DNA of 64,000 nucleotides from Stagnimonas sp. (lineage in GTDB: Bacteria; Pseudomonadota; Gammaproteobacteria; Nevskiales; Nevskiaceae), in assembly GCA_030696045.1 (NCBI GenBank), contig JAUYNO010000067.1, forward strand, positions 19,093-83,092. The letters run 5' to 3'. This document shows positions 34,392-43,347 of this stretch, in pieces; positions within the stretch are counted from its first letter, which is position 1, and every line of letters starts with the position of its first letter. The translations under genes and the position numbers were made by a program. Below the pieces are notes generated by a model, which made no database searches, was not told the origin of the DNA, and saw nothing but the letters and a program-made list of their open reading frames with translations.

Positions 34392-36593
34392 TTAGAACAA
34401 ATCCACCGGATCGACGTCGAGGGACCAGCGCAGGCGGCGGGCGTCCGGCAGTGCTTCGACCTGCGGCAGCCAGGACCGCAGCAGGCGGTGCAGCGGGCCG
34501 CGACGGCTGGCGCTGAGCAGCAGTTGCGCGCGGTAACGGCCGTCACGACGCTCCATCGGCGCCGGTGCCGGCCCCAGCAGCTGCACCTCGCCCAGCGCCG
34601 GCGAGGTCTGCGCCAGCTCGCGTGCGCTGCGCAGGAAGGCCTGCGCCATCGCCATCTGCGCCGCCTCGGCCCGCAGCAGCACCAGATAGCCAGAGGGCGG
34701 CAACCCCGCCTCGGCACGCTCGACCAGCAGGCGCTCGGCCAGCCGGTCATAGCCCTCGCGCAGCAGGGCCAGCAGTTGCGGATGGGCGGGCTCGCGGGTC
34801 TGGATCAGCACTTCGGCCGGCAGTGGCGATTCGGCGGCGCGGCCAGCGCGCCCGGCGACCTGGGTGAGCAGTTGCCCGAGCCGCTCCAGCGCGCGGAAAT
34901 CGGCCGAGTACAGGGCCTGGTCGGCATTGATGACGCCGACCAGGCTGAGCGCGGGAAAGTCGTGCCCCTTGGCCAGCATTTGGGTGCCGACTAGGATCTC
35001 CACCCGGCGCGCGCGCACCTCGTCGAGCAGGCGCGCCAGACGATCCCCGCCGCGCAGGCGTTCGGCATCGAAGCGCTCGACCCTGCGCCCGGGAAAGCGA
35101 TTGCGCAGGGCGTCCTCGACCCTTTCGGTGCCCTCGCCCAGGGGCAGCAGGCGCGTGCTGCCGCAGGACGGACATTCCCGAGGGGGCGCCTGCTGATGGC
35201 CGCAGTGATGGCAGATCAAGCGGCCCTGCGTACGGTGCACGGTCATCCGCGCGTCGCAGCGCGGACAGGGCGCCAGCCAGTGGCAGACCTCGCACAGCAG
35301 GGTCGGCGCATAGCCGCGCCGGTTGATGAACAGCAGCGCCTGCCCGCCGGCCTGCAAATGCAGATCGATGCGGGCCAGCAGCGGCTCGCTGAGACCGTGC
35401 CGGGGCGGGTACAGGCGCAGGTCGATCAGCTGCGGCTGCGGCGGTGGGCTGCCGCTGATGCGTTCGGGCAGCAGCACCTGCCGGTAGCGACCGGCGCGCA
35501 CCTGGGCCAGGGCTTCCAGCGAGGGCGTCGCACTGCCCAGCACCGCCGGCACCCCGGCCTCGCGGGCACGCACCAGGGCCAGATCGCGGGCTTGGTAGCG
35601 GAAGCCTTCCTGCTGCTTGTAGGAGGCATCGTGCTCCTCGTCGACGATCACCAACCCCAGCGCGCTGAACGGCGCGAACACCGCCGAGCGGGTGCCGACC
35701 AGCACCCGCACCCGGCCGTCGCGGACCGCCAGCCAGGTGTCGTTGCGCTCGGCCTCGCTCATGCCGGAGTGATAGCTCGCCACCACCGCGCCGAAGCGGG
35801 CCTGGAAGCGCCCGGCAAGCTGCGGCGTCAGGCCGATCTCGGGTGCCAGCACCAGCACCTGGCGGCCCCGGGTCAGCGCCTGCTCGGCCAGCCGCAGGTA
35901 GAGCTCGGTCTTGCCGGAGCCGGTCGCGCCCTCCAGCAGGCTGGCGGAAAACCCGGGGGGCGCGGCGAGCAACTCGCCCAGGGCCCGGGACTGCGCCGCC
36001 GTCAGCACCGGCGGCAGCTCGCTGGCCGCCACCACCGGCGCTGACGGGGCTTGTTCCAGCACCCAGCCGGCCGCCAGCGCACGGCGCAGGCTGGCGGCGT
36101 CGAGGCCGGTGTCGGCGCCGACCTCGATCCGCAGCCCGGCCTCGTGATCGAGCGCGGCCAGCAGTCCGCGCAGGCGGCTGGACCGCGCTGGCAGGTCGAG
36201 CAAGGCCTGCCGTCCGGCGACCGTGAGCGACAGGCAGCGGGCCTGTCGCGCCTGCGCCGGCCGTCCTTCCCGGAGGGCGGCTGGCAGGGCGGCAGCGACG
36301 ACCTCGCCGATCGGGTGCTGGTAGTAGTCGGCTGCCCACTGCAGCAGCTTCAGCCAGTCGGCAGGCGCCAGCGGCGCCTCGTCGAGCACCCGCGCCACCG
36401 CCTTGTAGTCATGGCCGTCGTCCGGGCTCAGACGCGGCGGCGCCAGCACCAGGCCGATGCAGCGGCGGCGGCCGAACGGCAGCTCCACCCGCACTCCCGC
36501 TTGCAAGCGCTCCGCCCAGCCGGGCGGGACCAGATAGTCGAATTGCCGGCGCAGTGGCACCGGCAGCGCGACCGCCACCAGTTCAAGCGCCAC
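34392..36593 (-). CDS. priA: replication restart helicase PriA
   Basis: PriA is the DEAH-type 3'-5' helicase that recognises abandoned replication forks and loads the primosome. The 733-residue protein starts with a GTG at 36593. The 3'-DNA-binding domain opens with VALPVPLRRQFDYLVPPG. The helicase core has Walker A EGATGSGKTELYLRL and Walker B VIVDEEHDASYKQQEG. A zinc-binding insertion shows paired CxxC motifs (LCEVCHWLAPCPRCDARM, ICHHCGHQQAPPRECPSCG). The upstream region carries DnaA-box-like sequences. Confidence 0.96.
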   Translation of the reverse strand: MALELVAVALPVPLRRQFDYLVPPGWAERLQAGVRVELPFGRRRCIGLVLAPPRLSPDDGHDYKAVARVLDEAPLAPADWLKLLQWAADYYQHPIGEVVAAALPAALREGRPAQARQARCLSLTVAGRQALLDLPARSSRLRGLLAALDHEAGLRIEVGADTGLDAASLRRALAAGWVLEQAPSAPVVAASELPPVLTAAQSRALGELLAAPPGFSASLLEGATGSGKTELYLRLAEQALTRGRQVLVLAPEIGLTPQLAGRFQARFGAVVASYHSGMSEAERNDTWLAVRDGRVRVLVGTRSAVFAPFSALGLVIVDEEHDASYKQQEGFRYQARDLALVRAREAGVPAVLGSATPSLEALAQVRAGRYRQVLLPERISGSPPPQPQLIDLRLYPPRHGLSEPLLARIDLHLQAGGQALLFINRRGYAPTLLCEVCHWLAPCPRCDARMTVHRTQGRLICHHCGHQQAPPRECPSCGSTRLLPLGEGTERVEDALRNRFPGRRVERFDAERLRGGDRLARLLDEVRARRVEILVGTQMLAKGHDFPALSLVGVINADQALYSADFRALERLGQLLTQVAGRAGRAAESPLPAEVLIQTREPAHPQLLALLREGYDRLAERLLVERAEAGLPPSGYLVLLRAEAAQMAMAQAFLRSARELAQTSPALGEVQLLGPAPAPMERRDGRYRAQLLLSASRRGPLHRLLRSWLPQVEALPDARRLRWSLDVDPVDLF

Positions 36594-36961
36594 GGTGGCG
36601 GGGCAAGCTGTGGATAACTTCGGGGATAAGCCGGGCCGAATTGGCTACTGCCCGCTCACCCCGGCGCCCGGCGAGGGTGGCGGCAACGTCAATTTCGATT
36701 GAAATATCTTTTTTCATCAAATGCTTGGAAGATCAAACGAAGGTTTCATGACAGTTGTGACTTGACCCTCTTGGGAATTTTGTCGGCGGAGTTTTTGTGC
36801 ATAACCACCCGCCACGCGCCGCTGTACTCACTTTATCCGGCGCCGTCCAGCACCTGACCGAAGCTGCCGGTCGGCGGCAGGCGCCGTCAACGCCCCGGCC
36901 CTTGCACCGTTGCAAGGCGGCTAAGCTTCCGTCAACTCCGCCACCAACCCCAGGACTCACC
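36594..36961. promoter_or_regulatory. priA/Ala-rich gene divergent intergenic region with DnaA-box matches
   Basis: This 368-bp region has no supported gene. It contains two exact matches to the DnaA-box consensus TTATNCACA in reverse orientation: TGTGGATAA at 36609-36617 and TGTGCATAA at 36796-36804. A relaxed GGGGATAAG lies at 36622-36630. An AT-richer tract (about 36690-36800) stands out against the high-GC background. It should contain promoters for priA (minus) and the Ala-rich gene (plus). It is not next to dnaA/dnaN or parAB, so there is no positional support for an origin. Confidence 0.45.
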
Positions 36962-37501
36962 ATGAACCTGCACCAGACCCGTCTGCTGGCCGCCACCCTG
37001 ATGGCCTTCACCCTGCCCGCTCTCGCCGCCGAGGCGCAGGTCTCGGCCAGCGCCCAGGCCAATGTCGATGCCGCTGCCGCGGCGACCCAGGCCGCCAGCC
37101 GCCTCGATGCCGCCGCCGCCAAAACCCAGGGCGCGGCCGGCACCGCCGCCGGTCAGGTCCAGGCCGGTGTTGCCGCCGGCGCGCAAGTGCAGGCGGGCGC
37201 CGCCGCCGGAACCCAGGCCAGCGGTGCGACGGCCGCCGCAGCGGTCGATAGCGGCAAGCAGGGCGCCAAGAAGCTGAAAAAGAAGACCAAGGCCGGACTG
37301 GGCGCGGCGGTCCAGGCCGGCAGCGGCGTGGCCACCAGTACCGGCGGCGCGGTCAAGGCGGGCGCCGGCGCGGCGGTCGACAAGACCACCGGCGTCGTCG
37401 GCGGACTGCTGGGCGGCACTGCCGCCGCGGTCGGCGCGGCGACCGCCGGCACCGAGGTCCAGGCCGAGGTCAAGGTGGAGGGCTCGGCCCAGGCCAAATA
37501 G
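36962..37501 (+). CDS. alanine-rich exported protein of unknown function
   Basis: The ATG at 36962 gives 179 residues; the track ORF starts 55 codons earlier in sequence with no signal character. A clear signal peptide (LLAATLMAFTLPALAA) is followed by low-complexity sequence made largely of Ala, Gly, Thr, Val and Gln. A basic patch KKLKKKTKAG sits in the middle. A glycine-rich hydrophobic stretch near the end (VVGGLLGGTAAAVGAA) could sit in or on a membrane. I do not recognise a family. It is 19 bp upstream of the ECF sigma gene and may share its transcript. Confidence 0.7.
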   Translation: MNLHQTRLLAATLMAFTLPALAAEAQVSASAQANVDAAAAATQAASRLDAAAAKTQGAAGTAAGQVQAGVAAGAQVQAGAAAGTQASGATAAAAVDSGKQGAKKLKKKTKAGLGAAVQAGSGVATSTGGAVKAGAGAAVDKTTGVVGGLLGGTAAAVGAATAGTEVQAEVKVEGSAQAK

Positions 37502-37520
37502 GCCAGGGCTGACCGTCCCA

Positions 37521-38075
37521 GTGGCCGAAGGCGCCAGTCCGCAAGGACTCAACAGTTTTCTGTTGCAGGCACAGGCACGCGCGCTGCGGGTGGCCGAGAT
37601 TTCCACCCGCTCGCGCGACGACGCGCTCGACATTGTCCAGGACGCGATGCTGCATCTGGCGCGCGCCTACGGCCGCCGCCCCGCCGACGAATGGCCACCG
37701 CTGTTCCACCGCATTCTCGAGAACAAGATCCGCGACTGGCAGCGCCGCCAGACCGTGCGCAACCGCTTCTTCTTTTGGCGCCAGGAGCGCGAAGAGGACG
37801 ACGACGCCCCGCCGCCGGAGGAGCGCGCCCCCGACCTGGCGATCCCCGACGCCACCGAACGGCTGATGCAGGACGAAGCCATGCTGCGCCTGAAGTCGGC
37901 GCTCGCCGAGTTGCCGGCGCGGCAGCGCGAAGCCTTCGTACTGCGCATCTGGGAGGGCCTGTCCACCGACGACACCGCCACCGCGATGGGGTGCTCCGAC
38001 GGCAGCGTCAAGACCCATCTGGCCCGAGCCCTGGCCAATCTGCGCGGCAAGCTGGGCGAGTCCTGGTCGCTGTGA
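37521..38075 (+). CDS. ECF-type RNA polymerase sigma factor
   Basis: This 184-residue sigma-70 family protein starts with GTG at 37521. Region 2 is visible as ALDIVQDAMLHLARAYG and IRDWQRRQTVRNRF, with an acidic linker (EREEDDDAPPPEE). Region 4 covers ALAELPARQREAFVLRIWEG and the helix-turn-helix CSDGSVKTHLARAL. It is followed by a single-helix membrane protein that may be its anti-sigma partner, a small exported protein and a DUF3106 protein. The same order is known from Xanthomonadales and Betaproteobacteria genomes. The inducing signal is unknown. Confidence 0.9.
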   Translation: MAEGASPQGLNSFLLQAQARALRVAEISTRSRDDALDIVQDAMLHLARAYGRRPADEWPPLFHRILENKIRDWQRRQTVRNRFFFWRQEREEDDDAPPPEERAPDLAIPDATERLMQDEAMLRLKSALAELPARQREAFVLRIWEGLSTDDTATAMGCSDGSVKTHLARALANLRGKLGESWSL

Positions 38076-38130
38076 GCCGTTCTTCCCCATTCCCAAGCGC
38101 CGCACATCGCGACACAATCGGAGCAAGCCC

Positions 38131-38541
38131 ATGAACACCACCACCGACCTCGCCGATCTCCCTGCCGCCGACCGCGCCTTCGCGGTCATGGCCCGCCAGG
38201 GCCTGCGCGCCAGTGAAGCCCTGGACTACGTCGAATCGGCCCGGCTCGCCGCCGGCCGCCAGCGCGCAGTGGCCGCGATGCTAGAGCCGGCCCGGCGTCC
38301 GGGCTGGCTGCTGGCGCCCGCCGGAGCCGCGCTAGCCGTAGCCCTGCTGATCGCCGTGCTGCCGTCGCGCCTGGCGGTGACCCCGGGCCTGCCTGCCGTG
38401 CCCCACGTCAACGCAAATGAGGTAGCCGCGTTGGAATGGGCAGCGGACGAAGCAGGCCCTGAGTTCTATCGCGACCTCGAGTTCTACCAGTGGCTGGAAC
38501 AGCACGGAAAACTCGAAAGTCTCCCGGAGCCGAATGCCTAG
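38131..38541 (+). CDS. single-pass membrane protein, DUF3619-like, putative anti-sigma factor
   Basis: The 136-residue protein has a cytoplasmic N-terminal half (AFAVMARQGLRASEALDYVES) and one transmembrane helix (LLAPAGAALAVALLIAVL). An acidic periplasmic tail contains EFYRDLEFYQWLEQHG. Position directly after the ECF sigma gene and the membrane topology suggest an anti-sigma role. The DUF3619 resemblance is from memory and modest. It overlaps the next small gene by 8 bp. Confidence 0.65.
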   Translation: MNTTTDLADLPAADRAFAVMARQGLRASEALDYVESARLAAGRQRAVAAMLEPARRPGWLLAPAGAALAVALLIAVLPSRLAVTPGLPAVPHVNANEVAALEWAADEAGPEFYRDLEFYQWLEQHGKLESLPEPNA

Positions 38542-38773
38542 TTTCGGTCGCTGGGTGTGGTTAGGTGTGTTGCTGGCGAGCCCCATGGCTTGCGCGGCCA
38601 CTCCGACGCCGCCCCAGCAGCCGCCGACGGCGCCGACCCAACCAAGCGCCGCCTTGCTGGAATTCATCGGTGATTGGAATCGGGAAGAGCGTGAATTGCT
38701 GACTATGGACGAACAGACGAAACGGCAAACGGACTCGGCGTCGCAGACGCCCGGAGCTCCCCGTGCGCCCTGA
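38534..38773 (+). CDS. small exported protein of the sigma operon
   Basis: This 79-residue ORF overlaps its neighbours by 8 and 11 bp. It has a signal peptide (WVWLGVLLASPMACAA) followed by a proline/threonine-rich stretch and a short conserved-looking block LLEFIGDWNREERELL. Similar small proteins sit between the anti-sigma-like and DUF3106 genes in related loci. No function can be assigned. Confidence 0.6.
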   Translation: MPSFGRWVWLGVLLASPMACAATPTPPQQPPTAPTQPSAALLEFIGDWNREERELLTMDEQTKRQTDSASQTPGAPRAP

Positions 38774-39323
38774 CGCCCGTCAAGCCCTGGCGGCTCTGCT
38801 GCTGGCGGTGGTCGCCCCGGTATTCGCTGCCGGCCCCGACTGGGGCTCGCTCAGCGCCGAGCAGCAGGCTCTGGTCGCTCCCGCCATCAAGGGCGGCGCC
38901 ACCGAGTTCAATCAGCTGCCCGAGCCGCGCCGTCAGAAGCTCGCCGAAGGCGCCCGTCGCTGGCTGGAGATGAACCCCGAGCAGCGCCTGGAAGCCAGCA
39001 AGCAGTTCGACAGCTGGCAACACATGAGCAACAGCGAGCGCCGCGCCGCGCTGGAACGCCGCGAGCGCTTCCGGCAGTTGCCGCGCGCCGAGCAGGAGTC
39101 CCTGCTGCGCCAGCAGCGCCGCTTCGACACCCTGCCCGCGCCGGAGCAGCAGCGGCTGCGTGAGGCCTTCCGCATGGAGCTGGAGCACCGCGCCAGCACC
39201 GAGCCGATGAACCTGCCGCCCACCGACAGTCTGCTGCCGCCCTCGCTACCGCCACTGCCGCCGCTGCCGCCACCGGCCACCACGACGCCCAGCAGCCCGA
39301 CCACCGGGCTGCTGCCGCAATAG
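38763..39323 (+). CDS. exported DUF3106 protein
   Basis: The 186-residue protein starts with a GTG at 38763. A signal peptide ends near PVFAA. The rest fits DUF3106: charged helical repeats beginning WGSLSAEQQALVAPA, with W-L-M patterns (RRWLEMNPEQRLEASKQFDSW) and repeated RxxL(P) turns. The C-terminal 40 residues are proline-rich (PPSLPPLPPLPPPAT). The charged helices recall periplasmic stress proteins such as CpxP, but that is only a suggestion. It is the last gene of the sigma operon and is followed by a terminator. Confidence 0.8.
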   Translation: MRPDARQALAALLLAVVAPVFAAGPDWGSLSAEQQALVAPAIKGGATEFNQLPEPRRQKLAEGARRWLEMNPEQRLEASKQFDSWQHMSNSERRAALERRERFRQLPRAEQESLLRQQRRFDTLPAPEQQRLREAFRMELEHRASTEPMNLPPTDSLLPPSLPPLPPLPPPATTTPSSPTTGLLPQ

Positions 39324-39356
39324 CAAGGGCCTGGTCGCCCACAACCGAATCGTCCT

Positions 39357-39381
39357 TTGCCGCGCCAGCGGCAATTTTTTT
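39357..39381 (+). terminator. Rho-independent terminator of the ECF sigma operon
   Basis: A perfect 7-bp stem TTGCCGC/GCGGCAA with a 4-nt loop is followed by seven T residues, 33 bp after the DUF3106 stop. Confidence 0.9.
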
Positions 39382-39429
39382 GCCCGGACGCCGGCCTACA
39401 ATCGCGCGCTTGCTGCCCTTCCCGCCCCC

Positions 39430-40695
39430 GTGGCGCCAGTCTTAGCCATGCTGCCGCTGATCCTGTCCGCCGCCTCCCTGTTGCTGTCCGCCTCGCTGTT
39501 CGTGGCCGGGACCATGCTGCTGACCACCTCGGTCGGCCTGCGCCTGACCGCCGAAGGCTTCGGGCCGGGCATTACCGGCATCATCCTGACCTGCCAGGCC
39601 GCCGGCTTCGTCGCCGGCACCTTCAGCGGCCCGGCCCTGATCCGCCGGGTCGGCCATATCCGGGTATTCGCCGCCTTCGCGGCGCTGATCTGCGTCGCCG
39701 GCCTGCTGCACGGCGCCTATGTCAATGCGCCGCTGTGGGCGCTGCTGCGCTTCGTCGCTGGCCTGAGCGGCTCGACCATGCTGGTGGTGATCGAAAGTTG
39801 GATCAATGCCCATGCCACGCCGGCGGCGCGCGGCCGGGTGATGGGCATCTACATGATCAACTACTACGCCTCCGGCGCGGTCGGCCAGTTCCTGGTCGGC
39901 ATCGCACCGCCGGAGGACTACCGCGCCTTCAGCCTCGCCGCCGGCCTGCTGGTGCTGTCGCTGGTGCCGCTGGCGATGACCTCGATGCAGCCGCCGCCAA
40001 TGGCCGCTGCCCAGCGCCTGGGCCTGCGCGCCCTGTACCGGGTGTCACCGATCGCCACCGCCGGCGCCTTCAGCGCCGGCTTCTGCCTGTCGAGTTTCTA
40101 TCAACTGGCGCCGGTGTCCCTGCGCAAGCTCGACGTACCGCTGACCACGGTCGCGCACTACATGGCGCTGGCGGTGTTCGCCTCGATGCTGCTGCAGTTC
40201 CCGATGGGGCGCTGGGCCGACCACTACGACCGCCGCCGGGTGATCGCCGGCATCGCCGTCGCCGCCAGCCTGTCGGCCAGCATCGTCGCCCTGGCCGGCA
40301 AGGGTTCGCTGGCGGCGCTGTTTGTCGCCACCATGCTGTTCATGGCGCTGATGGCTAGCCTCTACCCCACCTGCCTGTCGCAGATGCACAACCGCCTGCA
40401 AGGCGAGAAGCCGGTCGCCGCCAATGCCGGCCAGCTGCTCTGCTATGGCCTGGGCACCTGCGTCGGCCCCCTGGTGGCCGGCCAGGTGATGGGGCGCTTC
40501 GGTCCTTCGGGCCTGTTCCTCACCGTCGCCACGGTGCTGGCGGCCCTGGCGGCCTTCGTCGCCTGGCGCCTGCGGGTGATCGCCGAGTCGCAGCTTTACG
40601 CCACCGGCAGGCAGCCCAGCGTGATGGTCATGGGCGAATCGACGCCGGCGATGGCGCAGATGGACCCGCGCACACGCGGCGAGGTGATTCCCTGA
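39430..40695 (+). CDS. MFS transporter
   Basis: The 421-residue protein has about twelve hydrophobic helices in two halves. Major-facilitator loop motifs are visible, such as GPALIRRVGHIRVF between helices 2 and 3 and GRWADHYDRRRVIAG in the second half. The overall pattern (IESWINAHATPAARGRVMGIYMI) resembles the YcaD-like drug or metabolite transporter group. The start is uncertain: GTG at 39430 or ATG at 39448, with no clear ribosome-binding site for either. Its substrate is unknown. It converges on the TetR gene. Confidence 0.85.
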   Translation: MAPVLAMLPLILSAASLLLSASLFVAGTMLLTTSVGLRLTAEGFGPGITGIILTCQAAGFVAGTFSGPALIRRVGHIRVFAAFAALICVAGLLHGAYVNAPLWALLRFVAGLSGSTMLVVIESWINAHATPAARGRVMGIYMINYYASGAVGQFLVGIAPPEDYRAFSLAAGLLVLSLVPLAMTSMQPPPMAAAQRLGLRALYRVSPIATAGAFSAGFCLSSFYQLAPVSLRKLDVPLTTVAHYMALAVFASMLLQFPMGRWADHYDRRRVIAGIAVAASLSASIVALAGKGSLAALFVATMLFMALMASLYPTCLSQMHNRLQGEKPVAANAGQLLCYGLGTCVGPLVAGQVMGRFGPSGLFLTVATVLAALAAFVAWRLRVIAESQLYATGRQPSVMVMGESTPAMAQMDPRTRGEVIP

Positions 40696-40735
40696 CCCAC
40701 CTCATGGCTGACGCGCGACGGTTAAGCCGCGTCGC

Positions 40736-41488
40736 CTATTGCCCGGACTCTTCGCGCGGCCTTGACCGGCGCCGACGCCCTGCTACGGCTGCGTCCGGCA
40801 CGACGGCCGGCAGGTCCATGGCGGAGCCATGCACGGTGCCGACCACATAGAGCAGCACCGGCTCCAGCCGCAGCAACTCGCTGCTGCGCCCCTCCCGCAC
40901 CCAGCTGGCGACCAATTCGTTGATGCCGTGGATGAGCACCGCGAAGACTTCCTCGGGTAGGGCTGGAAGCTCGGGCTCATCCTGCTGCCGCAAGGCGTAG
41001 AGGTTGCTCTGGAACCGGATGAAACGGGCGTGGTAGCGGTCCCGCTGGGCCAGGGCGCGGGGGCCGGCGGCGACCACCGCCACCAGCAGCGCCTGCGCCA
41101 ACAAGGGCTGACGGACGAAAAACTCCAGATAGGCGTGGTGCGATCGCTCCAGGTGCTGGCGCCAGCCGACCGCGCTGGCCTGGGCCGCCAGCACCTCGGC
41201 CACCAGTTGCTCGTGCCCCTGTTCAAGCAGAGCCAGATAGCAGTCCTCGCGGTCCCGAAACAACTGATAGAAGGTGCGCCGCGACACCCGCGCCAGCGCC
41301 AGCACATCGGCTACTGCCGTGTTGGCGTAGCCGTGTTCGGCGATACAGGCAGACAGCGCCTGGAACAACCGGGCCCGCTGCAGCGCCTGCGCCTCGCGCG
41401 GTTCGATCGCATTGACGCCGCGCGGCAACCCCCGATGCCGGACGTCCTGATCCACCCCTGGCAGCCGCCGCTTGGCCGGTTCGCTCAT
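40736..41488 (-). CDS. TetR/AcrR-family transcriptional regulator
   Basis: The 250-residue protein has an N-terminal extension, then a TetR DNA-binding domain: IAEHGYANTAVADVLALARV, followed by SRRTFYQLFRDREDCYLALL. The ligand-binding domain fills the rest, ending in a basic tail. It is divergent from the CocE-like lipoprotein hydrolase gene with 86 bp between them, so control of that gene or its neighbours is likely. I did not find a clear palindromic operator in the spacer. Confidence 0.9.
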   Translation of the reverse strand: MSEPAKRRLPGVDQDVRHRGLPRGVNAIEPREAQALQRARLFQALSACIAEHGYANTAVADVLALARVSRRTFYQLFRDREDCYLALLEQGHEQLVAEVLAAQASAVGWRQHLERSHHAYLEFFVRQPLLAQALLVAVVAAGPRALAQRDRYHARFIRFQSNLYALRQQDEPELPALPEEVFAVLIHGINELVASWVREGRSSELLRLEPVLLYVVGTVHGSAMDLPAVVPDAAVAGRRRRSRPREESGQ

Positions 41489-41574
41489 GATTCTATATAG
41501 CCACTTGTGTTTCTTTGGAGTCGCCCGTATCGTCGGCGCATTACCCGCAGCAGACGGGATGAGGAGAGTAGTCC

Positions 41575-43347
41575 ATGCAGAGACTCGCGCGCGCCGTCCT
41601 GTGCCTGACCCTGGCCGCCTGCGGTGACTCCGGCCCCGACGGCCCCGGGCCGCTGCAGCCGCCCGCCGACGCGCCGGGGGTCGTCAACGTGGTGCCGCCG
41701 CTGCCACCGAAGGGCGAGAGCCGTCCGGGTGGGTTCTATGACATCTATCTGAGCTCCCCCACCGATCCGGCCGAGGTGATCGCCATCACCGTGTTCGAGC
41801 CGGCGACGCTGGAGGCCGGCCAGACTTATCCGCTGATCTTGCAGCAGCACGGTTTCGGCGGCAGCCGCGACAAGGATCTCGGCAGCATGTCGCCGACTGC
41901 GGCCCTGGGCGGCGGCACCGACATCGCCCCCTTCGTCGCCAATGGTTACGGCGTGATCTCCATTGACCAGCGCGGCCACGGCGAGAGCGGCGGCAGCATC
42001 CGCGCCATGGACCCGGACTACGAGGGCCGCAATCTGGTGGCCATTCTCGACTGGGCCGAAGCACGCCTGGGCTGGATCAAGCGCGGCCCCGACCTGGATG
42101 GCGGACCCGACAACCTCGTGGTCGGCGCCGTCGGCGGCTCCTACGGTGGCGGCTTCCAGACGGTGCTGCACGCCATCGATCCGCGCCGGCGGCTGGACGC
42201 GCTGATCCCGCAGATCAGCTGGAACGACCTGAGTCAGGCCCTGCTGCCCAATGGCGTGATCAAGATCGGCTGGGTGCAGGCGCTGTACGCGGTGGGTACC
42301 GCCGCCGGCTCCGGCATTGATCGCGCCCACTTCGATTCCTTCGCCACCCAGGCCCTGATCGACGGCCTGCGCAGCAACGCGGTGAGCCCGGAGGTGCATG
42401 ACTTCTACCGCTACCACGGCCTCGGCTATTTCTGCGACGGCCAGCCGCTGGCCAGCAACGGCGGCACCGGCACCCAGCCCGGACTGCCGCCAAAACGGCC
42501 GGGCGCGGTGCACGCGATGTTCTTCCAGGGCATGCGCGACACCCTGTTCAACTTCAACGAGGCCTACCGCAACTACCAGTGCCTGAAATCCCTGGGCGGC
42601 GACGTCCGCCTGCTCAGCTACGAAGGCGGCCACAACTCGCTGTTGCTGGTGCCGGACCCGGGCGCCCTGGTCTACCAGGAAGTGCTGGACGGCGGCGCCG
42701 GCTCCACCCTCAGCCGCCGCTGCGGCGAACTCGACCATGCCGCCGCGAGCATGGCCTTCTTCGACCAGCACCTGAAGGGCATCGCCGGCGCCGCCGATGC
42801 GCTGATCCCGAAGCAGGTTTGCATCTCCCTCGGCGCCGACGACCGTGAACTGGTCGACCAGGTCATCGAGGGCAGTGCGGGCAGCGAGTTCCTGCTGCCG
42901 CCGACGACCGCGGTGGCCGGCCTGATGGAGACGCCGGCCGTCGCCGACCTGGGCTACGTGGCGCCGGAGACCGGCGCGGTGGTAGCGGGCATTCCCGAGC
43001 TGGACATCGAGCTGACCCCGGCCGGCGACCTGCCCGTCAGCAGCGGCGAGCCGATCCTGTTCTTCGGCCTGGGCCGCTACCGGATTCCGACCGGCGCAGC
43101 GCCGCCGCCGCTGGTGCCGCCACTGGCGGTGGACCTGATCGACAACCAGATCACCCCGGTACGCGGGTATGGCCATCACCGCTTGCCGATGGTCGGCGTC
43201 GGCGAACGCCTGGCCGCCGGCGACCGCCTGGTGCTGCTGATCTACGGCGGCCACGACCAGTACCACGTCACCGGCTCACTGAACATCGCCGCGCCCGTGG
43301 TGGCGCCAATAACGATCAGCGGCCGGCTGTGGGCGCCGCTGCGGTGA
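41575..43347 (+). CDS. CocE/NonD-type alpha/beta hydrolase, predicted lipoprotein
   Basis: The 590-residue protein begins with a short lipoprotein signal and lipobox TLAAC. The alpha/beta-hydrolase core shows LILQQHGFGGS, YGVISIDQRGHGESGG, the nucleophile elbow GAVGGSYGGGFQT, and a late histidine in SYEGGHNSLL. A C-terminal beta-rich region (PVSSGEPILFFGLGRYRI) fits the jelly-roll domain of X-Pro dipeptidase and cocaine-esterase relatives. The substrate is unknown; an extracellular ester or peptide is plausible. The stop overlaps the next gene start (GTGA). GAGGAG precedes the ATG. Confidence 0.82.
   Translation: MQRLARAVLCLTLAACGDSGPDGPGPLQPPADAPGVVNVVPPLPPKGESRPGGFYDIYLSSPTDPAEVIAITVFEPATLEAGQTYPLILQQHGFGGSRDKDLGSMSPTAALGGGTDIAPFVANGYGVISIDQRGHGESGGSIRAMDPDYEGRNLVAILDWAEARLGWIKRGPDLDGGPDNLVVGAVGGSYGGGFQTVLHAIDPRRRLDALIPQISWNDLSQALLPNGVIKIGWVQALYAVGTAAGSGIDRAHFDSFATQALIDGLRSNAVSPEVHDFYRYHGLGYFCDGQPLASNGGTGTQPGLPPKRPGAVHAMFFQGMRDTLFNFNEAYRNYQCLKSLGGDVRLLSYEGGHNSLLLVPDPGALVYQEVLDGGAGSTLSRRCGELDHAAASMAFFDQHLKGIAGAADALIPKQVCISLGADDRELVDQVIEGSAGSEFLLPPTTAVAGLMETPAVADLGYVAPETGAVVAGIPELDIELTPAGDLPVSSGEPILFFGLGRYRIPTGAAPPPLVPPLAVDLIDNQITPVRGYGHHRLPMVGVGERLAAGDRLVLLIYGGHDQYHVTGSLNIAAPVVAPITISGRLWAPLR

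Noticed and set aside
36594-36961. replication origin
   Set aside because: There are only two or three DnaA boxes and no dnaA, dnaN, gidA or parAB nearby, so the evidence is too weak.
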